From Acidobacteriaceae bacterium (GTDB lineage Bacteria > Acidobacteriota > Terriglobia > Terriglobales > Acidobacteriaceae): a DNA stretch of 64,000 nt. Shown in pieces: positions 47,956-56,084 of this stretch (within the stretch, counting starts at the first letter, position 1; each line of letters starts with the position of its first letter). The stretch covers positions 32,320-96,319 of the forward strand of contig PLCS01000017.1 in NCBI GenBank assembly GCA_003134855.1, written 5' to 3'. Below the pieces are notes generated by a model. That model saw only the letters and a list, made by a program, of their open reading frames with translations, had not been told where the DNA came from and did no database searches. The position numbers were made by a program, and so were the translations under genes.

Positions 47956-49590
47956 TCAACCCATCCCCAGCCGTTTCATCGCCACCCTGGGCAGCGCCGA
48001 GCCGGTCTTCTCCAGCACCCACTTGACGATGACCACCCACAGCGCCGATCCGGCCACGAGCACCACCAGGTCGATCCATTGAGTGCGGCCCGGCGCCGCC
48101 CGGTGCAGCGCGCCGCCCAGCCACCAGAAGACCACTCCAACCCCCGCACCGCTCACCATGGCGGCCAGCAGGCAGCGGCCCAGCTCGGCATAGTCCAGGC
48201 CGGCCAGCGAGACCATGCGCCGCCGGTGCAGCAGCACGGCCAGGCTGACAGCTTGGAGTGCGATACCTGCGTCAGAGGCAAGGGCCAGGCCGGCGGCTCC
48301 GTACCATCGATAGCCGAGGCCGTAGAGCGGGAAGGCGGCGAGCACAATGACTGTGCTGGCAAGCATGGGCAGCCAGGTAATTCCCGCAGCATAGAAGGAG
48401 CGGGCATAGATGGCCTGCGCCGACCACAGGAAGAGCGAGAGCGTGTAGAGGGCGAAAAAGAGTGCGGTTTGACGTACGTCGTTGGGAGTGAAGCGGCCGC
48501 CGCCGAAGATCAGGCCGACGATGGGCTGAGCGAGGGCGATCATCGCTGAGGCGGCAAGCAGGCCCAGCGCCACGACGCGGGAGACGGAGTCGGCCACGCC
48601 GATGGCAAACTCATAGCGTTTTCCTTTGGCCCAGAGTTGGGCAAAGAATGGCAGCGAAGCGACTCCAGCGGCTTGCGCGAGCATGGACATGGGCGCGGAG
48701 AAGATCTGTTTGGCATTCGCGAGGCGGGTTATTTCTCCGGCTCCGTTCGAGGCATAGTAGCCCGCAAAGTACTGATCCAGAAAGGGCAGCCCAAAGCCAA
48801 ACATCAGTGGCAGAGTCATGTGCAGCCAGATGCGCAGTCCCGGATGGCGGAGGTCGATCTCCCAGCGGTAGCGCACACCGGCGCGGGCAGCTCCCAGAGC
48901 GTTGGGGGCAAAAGATCCCAGCAGAAAGCCCGCAGTGGCGCCGATGGCCAGTGCTGAGATTCCCAATTGGCGGTGGAGAAGCATTCCGCCCGCGATAATG
49001 CAGAGGTTATAGATAATTGGCTGAAGCGCCTGATACAAGAATTGCTTGCGCACCAACAGCGTCGCTCCTATCACACTCCCGGCAAACAGAAAGATCTGCG
49101 CCGGAAGCAGAAGCCGCGTCATATGCGTACAAAGGACGACCTGCCCGGCGGAAAAACCGGGGTTGGTGAAACGGATGTAAGGTCCGGCGAGATACATCAG
49201 CAGGATCGTGGCTGCAATCAGCGCCAGGACGACAAAGTTGAGCACGATAAAGAGCACGCGCTCACCCTCAGCCTCTTCATCGCGCTCACGATAATGGTTG
49301 AGGATGGTCACAAAGGTGATGGAGACGGCGCCGCCGACCAGGAAGTTGTTCATCAGGTCGGGCAGGCGGAAGGCGGCCATGTAGGCATCGGTCTGCGGAC
49401 CCGCGCCGAAGAGCCATGCGATGTATTTTCCGCGGCCGAGTCCGATGAGGCTGGACAGAAGGGCAGCCGCCGCCAGCAGGATGCTCGCCGAGAAGGCTGT
49501 GTGCGTGTGAGACGGGCGCAGAAGTGCCACACCGCGCGCCCACCTGGACCGCGCCGGCTGAGAGGATTGAGTTGAGAGCCGTTCTGCCAC
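47956..49590 (-). CDS. murJ: Lipid II flippase MurJ/MviN
   Basis: MurJ moves lipid II across the inner membrane for peptidoglycan synthesis. The 544-residue protein has about 14 helices, with the family entry LLSSLIGLGRGKYIAWLFGAGPQTDAYMAAFRLPDLMNNFLVGGAVSITFV and FLDQYFAGYYASNGAGEITRLANAKQIFSAPMSML in the middle. Its start is GTG at 49590, with TAGAAT 8 nt upstream and no Shine-Dalgarno. A divergent methyltransferase begins 46 nt away. Confidence 0.95.
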   Translation of the reverse strand: MAERLSTQSSQPARSRWARGVALLRPSHTHTAFSASILLAAAALLSSLIGLGRGKYIAWLFGAGPQTDAYMAAFRLPDLMNNFLVGGAVSITFVTILNHYRERDEEAEGERVLFIVLNFVVLALIAATILLMYLAGPYIRFTNPGFSAGQVVLCTHMTRLLLPAQIFLFAGSVIGATLLVRKQFLYQALQPIIYNLCIIAGGMLLHRQLGISALAIGATAGFLLGSFAPNALGAARAGVRYRWEIDLRHPGLRIWLHMTLPLMFGFGLPFLDQYFAGYYASNGAGEITRLANAKQIFSAPMSMLAQAAGVASLPFFAQLWAKGKRYEFAIGVADSVSRVVALGLLAASAMIALAQPIVGLIFGGGRFTPNDVRQTALFFALYTLSLFLWSAQAIYARSFYAAGITWLPMLASTVIVLAAFPLYGLGYRWYGAAGLALASDAGIALQAVSLAVLLHRRRMVSLAGLDYAELGRCLLAAMVSGAGVGVVFWWLGGALHRAAPGRTQWIDLVVLVAGSALWVVIVKWVLEKTGSALPRVAMKRLGMG

Positions 49591-49598
49591 TGGACTCG

Positions 49599-49604
49599 AT
49601 TCTA
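49599..49604 (-). promoter_or_regulatory. -10 box of murJ (possibly leaderless)
   Basis: TAGAAT on the minus strand is followed by CGAGTCCA and the GTG start. It faces away from a second -10 box at 49625-49630. Confidence 0.55.
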
Positions 49605-49624
49605 CTTCCCCGCCGCCGCCGTTC

Positions 49625-49630
49625 TACACT
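49625..49630 (+). promoter_or_regulatory. -10 box of methyltransferase (possibly leaderless)
   Basis: TACACT is followed by CAGTTC and the ATG at 49637. Its expected -35 position overlaps the murJ -10 box on the other strand. Confidence 0.55.
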
Positions 49631-49636
49631 CAGTTC

Positions 49637-50389
49637 ATGCAGGACGAGCGCCTTGAGTCGCACGCCGCGGAAGCCTGGGAGGCGCTGGCGCAGGTCTACG
49701 CAACTTCACGGCAGGTCTCCGCCGATCAGCTCATCGAATGGCCGGCTCAACTCAAAATGTGCGGCGCGTTTCAGGGCAAGCGCGTCCTGGATGTGGGTTG
49801 CGGAACCGGAGATAAGGCCCGATTTTTTGCCGAGCATGGCGCCGCGGAGGTGGTTGGCGTCGATCCCAGCCGGGGTTTCTCTCAGAACTGGAAGGGCCAC
49901 GCCGACTGCTCGAATCTCTCCTTTGCGCTGGGCAGCTTTGAAAATCTGGCAACGTTGCCCGCGGTAGCCTCGCGGAACTTTGATCTGATCGTCTGCTTCC
50001 AGGCGCTGATGTACGCGGCCAGCCTGGAGGAGGCGGTGCGAACGCTCCGCAGCCTATTGGCTCCCGGCGGAGAGCTGGTCATTTCCGTGCCGCATCCCTT
50101 TCGTTTCGCCATTTTGCGCAACGAAATCGAGGGCTGGGGCCACGGCCGCGCCTACCAGCAGACCGCGCCCTATCGCTATCCGTCGCCTTGGAAGGAAGAC
50201 GTGCTGCTGGAGCACGCCATGCCGCGCGTCTGCGACTACATCAACGCGATTGCGTCGGCCGGTTTGCACATCGAGGCGGTGGACGAGCCTGGCGTCACGG
50301 AGGAATTCCGGCTGACTGCGCCCGAAAAAGCAGCCTGGATGGATCGCTACGTCGGCATTCTCATCCTTCGCGCTCATCTGGACGGGTAA
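49637..50389 (+). CDS. Class I SAM-dependent methyltransferase
   Basis: This 250-residue protein has the SAM-binding motif I VLDVGCGTGDKARFFAEHGAAEVVGVDPS (about 55-80), an acidic strand FDLIVCFQALMYA (about 115), and LRSLLAPGGELVISVPHPFRF as motif III. It groups with small-molecule or quinone/lipid C- or O-methyltransferases, but the substrate cannot be read from sequence. Its 3' end overlaps the convergent VOC gene by 29 nt. The start is at a TACACT-N6-ATG promoter shared with murJ. Confidence 0.9.
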   Translation: MQDERLESHAAEAWEALAQVYATSRQVSADQLIEWPAQLKMCGAFQGKRVLDVGCGTGDKARFFAEHGAAEVVGVDPSRGFSQNWKGHADCSNLSFALGSFENLATLPAVASRNFDLIVCFQALMYAASLEEAVRTLRSLLAPGGELVISVPHPFRFAILRNEIEGWGHGRAYQQTAPYRYPSPWKEDVLLEHAMPRVCDYINAIASAGLHIEAVDEPGVTEEFRLTAPEKAAWMDRYVGILILRAHLDG

Positions 50390-50825
50390 CGGAGCCACCT
50401 GTGTCCGAAGCCGCTTTCAGCGCCGGCGAGAACGCGATCAGCTCCACAGGAGCGCCATGGTCGAGGATCATCGCCACCATGACGCCCTCGCTCGGAGAGT
50501 TCGGGGGCGTCAGAATCTCTTTTCCTTCGAGAGCGGCGGCAAGGTCATCCACCTCAAAGGCAACGTGGGGCACGGTCATGATGATCTCCGGGTACGGCGC
50601 ATCGTCATCGAAGCGCATCCACTGAACGCCGCAGGGGCTGGATTCAAATCCCGCTACATGAATCTTGAGATGCGGCACGTGCACCTCGTCAGGCCTCGGC
50701 GTTCGCGTAGGAATGCCCAGATGGTGATAGCGCCAGCCCTCGGATGCGATCGCCGATGGTGGCTCATGACCCTGCCTTGCAGCGGCTGCCGCGCGGCCTG
50801 TGTCCTTGTTCATGTTATTGCTCAA
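50361..50825 (-). CDS. VOC/glyoxalase-like protein
   Basis: This is a 154-residue single VOC unit: WRYHHLGIPTRTPRPDEVHVPHLKIHVAGFESSPCGVQWMRFDDDAPYPEII, HVAFEVDDLAAALEGKEIL and GVMVAMILDHGAPVELIAF. A histidine and a glutamate at metal-ligand positions are present, but I cannot define a substrate. The start is TTG at 50825, with GGAG 6 nt upstream. The C-terminal 29 nt overlap the methyltransferase on the opposite strand. Confidence 0.82.
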   Translation of the reverse strand: MSNNMNKDTGRAAAAARQGHEPPSAIASEGWRYHHLGIPTRTPRPDEVHVPHLKIHVAGFESSPCGVQWMRFDDDAPYPEIIMTVPHVAFEVDDLAAALEGKEILTPPNSPSEGVMVAMILDHGAPVELIAFSPALKAASDTGGSVTRPDEREG

Positions 50826-50939
50826 ACTCTTCTCCTTTGGACGATTTCATCGACCGCGTCCAAGCGACGGCTACCGGCGAGAGCAATGTGCGACTCGCCG
50901 GTGAACCTATCGATGGTTGGCAGGACACCCGCTTCTGAC

Positions 50940-51674
50940 TTACTTCGTGGCAGCGGGCACTGCTGCCGGTTTCTTTGCTGCCGCCTTGGTGGCAATCAGG
51001 TGTTCCGCTACCAGTTCGGTCTGGAAGCGTGTAATGGTGTCCTGATCGGTGAAGATGGACTGGGTATTGTTTTGCGCCTTGTATCCCTTGCCCGGACTGA
51101 CCGGCCCCGCGGGTGCGGTTGGCCCGGTAACATTCCAGGTTCCATTCACAAAGGTTCCTTCGCCGGAGACAGACCAGTTCGTCGAGCCCTCCCCGCCCAC
51201 CTTGCCATCGGCCACGAAGCCCTTGGTATGGCTGATCTGCCCAGTCAGGGACTGGCCGATGACGAAATGCGTATTGAAGGCCGCTAGATTGCTTTTCTGG
51301 TCGGCTTCAATCAGCGTCTTCTCATGCACGCCGCCGGCCTGGCTCTGATCCAGGGTGATCAGCATGGTCACGGTCGGGTCCATCACCTTGGCCATCAGGA
51401 TGGAATTCAATTCATCGTCGTCGAAGCCGAACATATTCAAATAAAGAGAGATCCGGACGCGCGATAGCACAAACTTCAGAATTTCATGCACGTTGTCGCG
51501 GCCGACGTAGAATAGATGAAAGTCCTTGCTGGCTGTGTTCGAGTACACGCCCTCCCGCGTGAACTGCTGCAGGTCGGGGAGCTCGAAGTCCTGCAAGCTC
51601 TGGACGATCTCGCTGGTGGCGTTCACCAGGCCGGTCAGTTTCACTCTTGCAGGTACGGGGGCACTTGGAGCCAT
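50940..51674 (-). CDS. PLD-like phosphodiesterase-type protein with single HKD motif
   Basis: The 244-residue protein shows one HxK-x4-D-x6-GSTN motif (HTKGFVADGKVGGEGSTNWS, near residue 165), the hallmark of phospholipase D superfamily enzymes. Single-motif members such as Nuc act as dimers. An N-terminal half (SEIVQSLQDFELPDLQQF, VRISLYLNMFGFDDDELNSILM) fits the first beta-alpha part. There is no signal peptide. ATG 51674 follows AGGAG by 10 nt; the longer frame is rejected. Lys/Ala-rich residues end the protein. The substrate is unknown; it could be a nuclease or lipase. Confidence 0.75.
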   Translation of the reverse strand: MAPSAPVPARVKLTGLVNATSEIVQSLQDFELPDLQQFTREGVYSNTASKDFHLFYVGRDNVHEILKFVLSRVRISLYLNMFGFDDDELNSILMAKVMDPTVTMLITLDQSQAGGVHEKTLIEADQKSNLAAFNTHFVIGQSLTGQISHTKGFVADGKVGGEGSTNWSVSGEGTFVNGTWNVTGPTAPAGPVSPGKGYKAQNNTQSIFTDQDTITRFQTELVAEHLIATKAAAKKPAAVPAATK

Positions 51675-51855
51675 GGGGGTGAATCTCCTTTGTCCGCAGA
51701 GGCGGCTGGCTGGCATCATAACTCGTGCCGGGGACAGCAGCAATTAATTTTTTGCATATTTCTGGCTGCGACACTACTCCCATATGCGGGGGGCATCGCT
51801 TTGTTCTTGTCCCTGAGTTGAGGCCTGTGGAGAATCGTTGTGGAGGAGAGTCAGG

Positions 51856-52245
51856 ATGGATGGGTCGATTCTAGGCGGTAGCAAGATCGTAGCCTTTGTT
51901 CACATTACAGACTGGGCGAGGGCGCGCGCTTTTTATGAAGACGTGTTAGGGCTTCGCCTGGTGGAAGAGGAAAAGCCCTTCGCTCTGGTCTTCGATGCCA
52001 ACGGAATCATGCTGCGAGTGACCCCCGGAGGCGAGCACAAACCAGCGCCTGGCACCGTGCTGGGCTGGGAGGTGGAAGCCATCGAGGCCACCGCCGAGCG
52101 GCTCACCGCGGCGGGAGTTCAATTCCTGCGCTATCCCGGCCTGAATGACTCCAACCCGCTCGGCATCTGGATCTCGCCCAGCGGCGCGCGCATCGCCTGG
52201 TTTCACGACCCGGATGGGAATGTTTTGAGCCTGACGCAGTTTTGA
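51856..52245 (+). CDS. VOC/glyoxalase-like protein
   Basis: This 129-residue protein has one VOC repeat: VAFVHITDWARARAFYEDVLGLRLVEEE, FALVFDANGIMLRVTP, and a final RIAWFHDPDGNVLSLTQF. The metal ligands in HITD and the glutamate position are partly conserved, so a dioxygenase, lyase or isomerase role is open. GGAGGAG lies 8 nt before ATG 51856, which is preferred over the upstream frame. It is isolated on its strand. Confidence 0.88.
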   Translation: MDGSILGGSKIVAFVHITDWARARAFYEDVLGLRLVEEEKPFALVFDANGIMLRVTPGGEHKPAPGTVLGWEVEAIEATAERLTAAGVQFLRYPGLNDSNPLGIWISPSGARIAWFHDPDGNVLSLTQF

Positions 52246-52348
52246 GGGAGACATATAACCACTCCATCTTTGAGCGGCGCATGCGGCCAGAAACAAATTT
52301 CCATGGACTGGAATTCCCTATGATCTCTGAATCTGCGTCTGAGCCAAT

Positions 52349-52460
52349 AGCAAAACCAGGGATGGCGTATCCCGAAACCAACACACTCAAGTCGACGCGA
52401 CCAACAGAGAGCGGCGACCTTCGACGAGGCTAATCAAGTTACAGTATCCCTGGTTTTGCT
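52349..52460. repeat. MITE-like inverted repeat element upstream of tRNA-His
   Basis: AGCAAAACCAGGGAT (52349-52363) is perfectly mirrored by ATCCCTGGTTTTGCT (52446-52460), across 82 nt. A smaller GGGAT/ATCCC pair is nested in the left arm (52359-52373). It holds no ORF, has no gene of its own, and lies 36 nt before tRNA-His. Confidence 0.6.
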
Positions 52461-52480
52461 CTAATCACCTGATTCAATGC

Positions 52481-52486
52481 TACAAT
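52481..52486 (+). promoter_or_regulatory. -10 box of tRNA-His
   Basis: TACAAT lies 10 nt before the mature 5' end of tRNA-His. A possible -35 (TTGCTC) is spaced too far for high confidence. Confidence 0.5.
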
Positions 52487-52496
52487 CGGTGTATAT

Positions 52497-52572
52497 GGCG
52501 GTTATAGTTCAGCGGCAGAACGCCTGACTGTGGCTCAGGATGTCGAGGGTTCGATCCCCTCTAACCGCCCCA
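52497..52572 (+). tRNA. tRNA-His (GTG), CCA encoded
   Basis: The 5' end GGCGGTTA has the extra G-1 typical of tRNA-His, which pairs with C73 in TAACCGC-C-CCA. The anticodon stem CCTGA/TCAGG encloses CTGTGGC (anticodon GTG). The T arm is GAGGG TTCGATC CCCTC. CCA is encoded. Confidence 0.97.
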
Positions 52573-52619
52573 AGTTTGCACGCGCGGCAAGAGCCAACCT
52601 CCTCGATTACCGAGCCTCC

Positions 52620-53720
52620 GTGATTCCGAATATCAAAGAAAATACAGGGTTTGACAATGATTCCTCCGGAGCTCCGGCGGGTTTGCGCGAAGCCCCGGGC
52701 GACAGGTCTTTGCCGCCGGGATGGTTGTCGGCCTTTGAGCCTCGCCGCGGCCTGGCCAACGCCCATTTGCAGACGATCGTCGGAAATTTTCTTCCCCGGC
52801 CGGCCTTCAGGCTTGCGTCTCAAGCGGAGACGGTCGAGGTCGACCCGGCCGATGGCAGCCGCGTACTCTGTCATTGTCATTGGCAGGCGGAGCCGGAGCG
52901 GGCCAAGAGGCTGACCGTGGTGCTGGTTCATGGACTGGAAGGCTCGTCGGAGTCGCGCTACATTCGGGGCATCGCCGCCCGCGCCTGGAAGGCCGGCTGC
53001 AACGTCGTGCGGATGAATATGCGCACCTGCGGCGGTACGGAGACGCTGACGCCCACGCTCTATCACTCCGGACTGTCGGGCGATGTGGGCGCGGTGGTGC
53101 GCCATTATGCCGAGCGATTCGGCCTGGAGCGGGTGGCGCTGGCCGGCTATTCGATGGGCGGCAACATGGTGCTGAAGCTTGCCGGGGAGTGGGGCATCTC
53201 TGCGCCACTGGTTGCCGTGGCCGCGGTCTGTCCGGCTATCGATCTGGCTCCCGGCGCAGATGCCCTGCACGAGCCGCTCAACCGCGGCTATGAAGGTAAG
53301 TTTCTGCGCGGTCTGATGGCGCGCTACACGCGCAAGGCAAAGCTATTTCCCGGCATTTATGCAACCGGGAAGGCCATCGGGCCGGTGCGCTCCATCCGCC
53401 AGTTCGACGACAAGATCGTGGCCCGCTATTGGGATTTCCGCAACGCCGACGACTACTACCATCGCGCCGCCAGCGCCCGCGTGGTGGACAAGATCGCGGT
53501 TCCCGCACTGATTCTGCGCGCTCAGGACGATCCCTTCATCCGCCTGCTGCCGGAGACGCGCGCGAAGCTGCTCGCCAACCCGTGCGTGACCTTTGTCGAG
53601 ACCCGTCACGGCGGCCACTGCGGCTATCTTTCCCGCGACCCCGGCGACGAGATTCACTGGGCGGAGGCGACGGTAATGCGGTTCCTGCTGATGGTGACCG
53701 GCGAGGCTTATGGAAGCTGA
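52620..53720 (+). CDS. YheT-like alpha/beta-hydrolase
   Basis: This is an esterase-type hydrolase of ~366 residues. The family entry FEPRRGLANAHLQTIVGNFLPRP is followed by VVLVHGLEGSSESRYIRGIA, the nucleophile elbow LAGYSMGGNMVLKL (Ser), the acid strand with LILRAQDDPF, and the histidine segment ETRHGGHCGYL. Substrates of this family are short or medium acyl esters. The start is uncertain: the frame opens inside tRNA-His. I chose GTG 52620, though a TTG at 52683 or 52725 is possible. Its 3' end overlaps the next gene by 11 nt. Confidence 0.82.
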   Translation: MIPNIKENTGFDNDSSGAPAGLREAPGDRSLPPGWLSAFEPRRGLANAHLQTIVGNFLPRPAFRLASQAETVEVDPADGSRVLCHCHWQAEPERAKRLTVVLVHGLEGSSESRYIRGIAARAWKAGCNVVRMNMRTCGGTETLTPTLYHSGLSGDVGAVVRHYAERFGLERVALAGYSMGGNMVLKLAGEWGISAPLVAVAAVCPAIDLAPGADALHEPLNRGYEGKFLRGLMARYTRKAKLFPGIYATGKAIGPVRSIRQFDDKIVARYWDFRNADDYYHRAASARVVDKIAVPALILRAQDDPFIRLLPETRAKLLANPCVTFVETRHGGHCGYLSRDPGDEIHWAEATVMRFLLMVTGEAYGS

Positions 53721-54285
53721 CTGGGAGTTCGAGGTGGGCCCTGATGCGGCGGGCCTTGCTGCGCCGGTCATCGACGCTCTATGGCCGGGGTTTGTCGATC
53801 TGCGACGCGCCCCGGAATTGGCCTGGCATTTGCAGGAGGCCGCTCAGCTTCCCGCATTGGCCGAGGCCCTGGCAAAGCTGAATGCCGCTGCTTCGCCGTT
53901 CTGGACCTCCAAATGCGATTTCTGGCAGCGCCTCGAAGCGGATGAATTGGATGCCGGCGAGCTGGATGCAACGCCCGGCTGCATTGCCCACGCCATGGGT
54001 TGTTACATCGACCTGCTGCCCAGAGAAGACCAGGGATGGGCGCAGCCGGCCATCGCAGAGGCCGTCTGCAAACGCGTGTGCAGCCTGCTGCGCGCCGTAC
54101 CGCTCGGTTGCAGCCGCGCCGATCTGGTCATTCGCCGCGCCTTCATCACCGCGGATAGGATGGACTTGGGAATCACCGCTTACCTCACCTCCTGCGGCCC
54201 ATCTACCGCGGAGGCAGAACGGAAGCTTGCGGCAGCGCTGACGGCATTGACAGATGCGCTTAGGAGCCATTCGACGTTAGAATAA
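53710..54285 (+). CDS. Uncharacterised protein coupled to YheT-like gene
   Basis: I do not recognise this 191-residue soluble protein. It has several cysteines (TSKCDFW, GCIAHAMGCY, VCKRVCSLL) and no membrane helix. One segment, AHAMGCYIDLLPREDQGWAQPAIAE, looks helical. It overlaps the hydrolase by 11 nt, so it is very likely cotranslated and functionally linked. tRNA-Arg begins 11 nt after the stop. Confidence 0.65.
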   Translation: MEADWEFEVGPDAAGLAAPVIDALWPGFVDLRRAPELAWHLQEAAQLPALAEALAKLNAAASPFWTSKCDFWQRLEADELDAGELDATPGCIAHAMGCYIDLLPREDQGWAQPAIAEAVCKRVCSLLRAVPLGCSRADLVIRRAFITADRMDLGITAYLTSCGPSTAEAERKLAAALTALTDALRSHSTLE

Positions 54286-54295
54286 GAAGAAGCAT

Positions 54296-54372
54296 GGGCG
54301 AGTAGCTCAACTGGATAGAGCACCGGCCTTCTAAGCCGGGGGTTGTGGGTTCAAGCCCCGCCTCGCCTACCA
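54296..54372 (+). tRNA. tRNA-Arg (TCT), CCA encoded
   Basis: The acceptor GGGCGAG pairs with CTCGCCT (one G-T), then A73 and an encoded CCA. The anticodon stem CCGGC/GCCGG encloses CTTCTAA, giving the anticodon TCT. The T arm is GTGGG TTCAAGC CCCGC. Confidence 0.96.
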
Positions 54373-54595
54373 TCCCCCTGCACACCTCCGTCCATTTTTT
54401 CACTCTATCCATAAGACGTATAGGTCTTTTGTGCCGTGGTTCTTGCGCAGCCGTGAGCAAATCATCCATGCAGCGTTTTCGCATGTATCCAATTGAGCAG
54501 ATTCTCCATTCGCAACGTGAAAAACTCGATTCACCGTTGCAGTTCGGCACAAAATGAGCCGGATGCGCGCCATGCGGCGGCGCCGGGAGTATCAT

Positions 54596-54751
54596 ATGCT
54601 TGGAATTATCTTGGTGGTGTTATTGATTCTTGTATTGATTGGCGCTGTGCCAACTTGGCCGCACAGCAGAAATTGGGGCTATTATCCGACCAGTGGAATT
54701 GGACTTATCCTCATGATCGTTGTTGTCTTGATGCTGGTTGGCGCGATTTGA
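54596..54751 (+). CDS. Small DUF3309-like membrane protein
   Basis: This 51-residue protein matches DUF3309: MLGIILVVLLILVLIGAVPTWPHSRNWGYYPTSGIGL, then LMIVVVLMLVGAI. It has two membrane helices linked by the PTWPHSRNWGYYPTSG loop. The start at 54596 follows GGGAG by 8 nt. Small members are widespread in soil bacteria; the function is unknown. It lies 29 nt upstream of the phospholipase C-like gene, on the same strand but a different frame. Confidence 0.85.
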   Translation: MLGIILVVLLILVLIGAVPTWPHSRNWGYYPTSGIGLILMIVVVLMLVGAI

Positions 54752-54780
54752 CCCACACTAGGATGAGGGGATGGCATTCT

Positions 54781-56037
54781 ATGAGGCTTGCCCGCGCAAT
54801 GGCGCTTGTCTTCGCCGTGCTGCTGTTCGGCGGAACTGTGTATGCCTACTCTGTTCTGACCCACGAGGAAATCATCGACCTGGCATGGACCACCGAGATT
54901 CGGCCGCTGCTGATCGAACGCTATCCGGGTATGACCGAAGACCAGATCATGGAAGCTCATGCCTACGCGTATGGGGGCTCGGTGATCCAGGACCTGGGCT
55001 ACTACCCCTTCGGCAGCAAGGAGTTCAGCGAACTGACGCATTACGTTCGCACCGGGGACTTTGTCCTGGAGTTACTGGCGGAAAGCCAGAATGCCAACGA
55101 GTATGCCTTTGCGCTGGGCGCGCTTTCGCACTATGTGTCGGACATTGACGGCCACCCGGCGGTCAACGCGGCGGTCGCGATCCATTATCCGAAGCTGCGC
55201 GCGAAATATGGCAGCTCCGTTCGTTATGCCCAGGATACGTCCGCGCACCTGAAGACAGAATTTGGATTCGACACATTGCAGGTGGCGAAAAATCGTTATG
55301 CGCCCGCACAGTACCACGATTACATAGGATTCCAGGTCTCGGAACCGCTGCTTGAGCGGGTCTTTCCCGTTGTCTATGGGCTGGATCTGAAGGACGTGCT
55401 CACGCATGAGGACATGGCGGTTGGTTCCTATCGCTACTTTATCAGCCGGCTGATTCCACAGATGACTCAGGTGGCGCTTCAGGTACATAAGAAGGATCTG
55501 ATACGCGAGACGCCCGGCTTTGCCAAGCAGAAGTTTCTCTATCGCCTATCCCGCTCGGATTATGAGAGAGAGTGGGGAAAGACCTATGAAAAGCCCGGCC
55601 TGGGCACGCGAATCTTATCCACGCTTCTGCGCTTTGCGCCCAGGATAGGTCCGTTCAAAAGCCTGGGCTTTAACAACCCGACCCCGCAAACCGAAGACCT
55701 GTATATCAAAAGCATCAACACAACCACCGATGATTACGGCGTTTTGCTGACAAAAGTGCGCGCGGGCAAGCTGGCGCTGCCTGACTGCGATCTCGATGAC
55801 GGTAAAAAAACCGAGGCGGGCGAATACTCGCTTGCGGATGAAACTTACGCAAACCTGCTGGCCAAGCTCTCCGCGCATAACTTCGATCAGACATCGGCCC
55901 GCTTGCGCAAGAATATTCTGGAGTTTTATGCCGGCCCCGCGCTGCCGACCGATGTCGGAATTGATCCGGCTCATCAGCAAGCGCTCCAGACGAACCTCAG
56001 CCTGTTAAAGTCTGCCGCCCCTTCGCCAACTCGCTAA
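54781..56037 (+). CDS. Exported zinc-dependent phospholipase C-like protein
   Basis: This 418-residue protein has a signal peptide (MRLARAMALVFAVLLFGGTVYA) ending just before YSVLTHEEIIDLAW. It contains the ALGALSHYVSDIDGHPAVN segment typical of Zn_dep_PLPC proteins. These use several histidines to bind zinc, and HEEI, SHYVSDIDGHP and others are visible. Such proteins hydrolyse phospholipids or are inactive relatives. The ATG at 54781 is preceded by GAGGGGATGG. It may be cotranscribed with the DUF3309-like gene. Confidence 0.85.
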   Translation: MRLARAMALVFAVLLFGGTVYAYSVLTHEEIIDLAWTTEIRPLLIERYPGMTEDQIMEAHAYAYGGSVIQDLGYYPFGSKEFSELTHYVRTGDFVLELLAESQNANEYAFALGALSHYVSDIDGHPAVNAAVAIHYPKLRAKYGSSVRYAQDTSAHLKTEFGFDTLQVAKNRYAPAQYHDYIGFQVSEPLLERVFPVVYGLDLKDVLTHEDMAVGSYRYFISRLIPQMTQVALQVHKKDLIRETPGFAKQKFLYRLSRSDYEREWGKTYEKPGLGTRILSTLLRFAPRIGPFKSLGFNNPTPQTEDLYIKSINTTTDDYGVLLTKVRAGKLALPDCDLDDGKKTEAGEYSLADETYANLLAKLSAHNFDQTSARLRKNILEFYAGPALPTDVGIDPAHQQALQTNLSLLKSAAPSPTR

Positions 56038-56084
56038 CTGGTTATCCCCACGAAGCGGGGGCTAACTCGCTGTTTTTGCAAATT

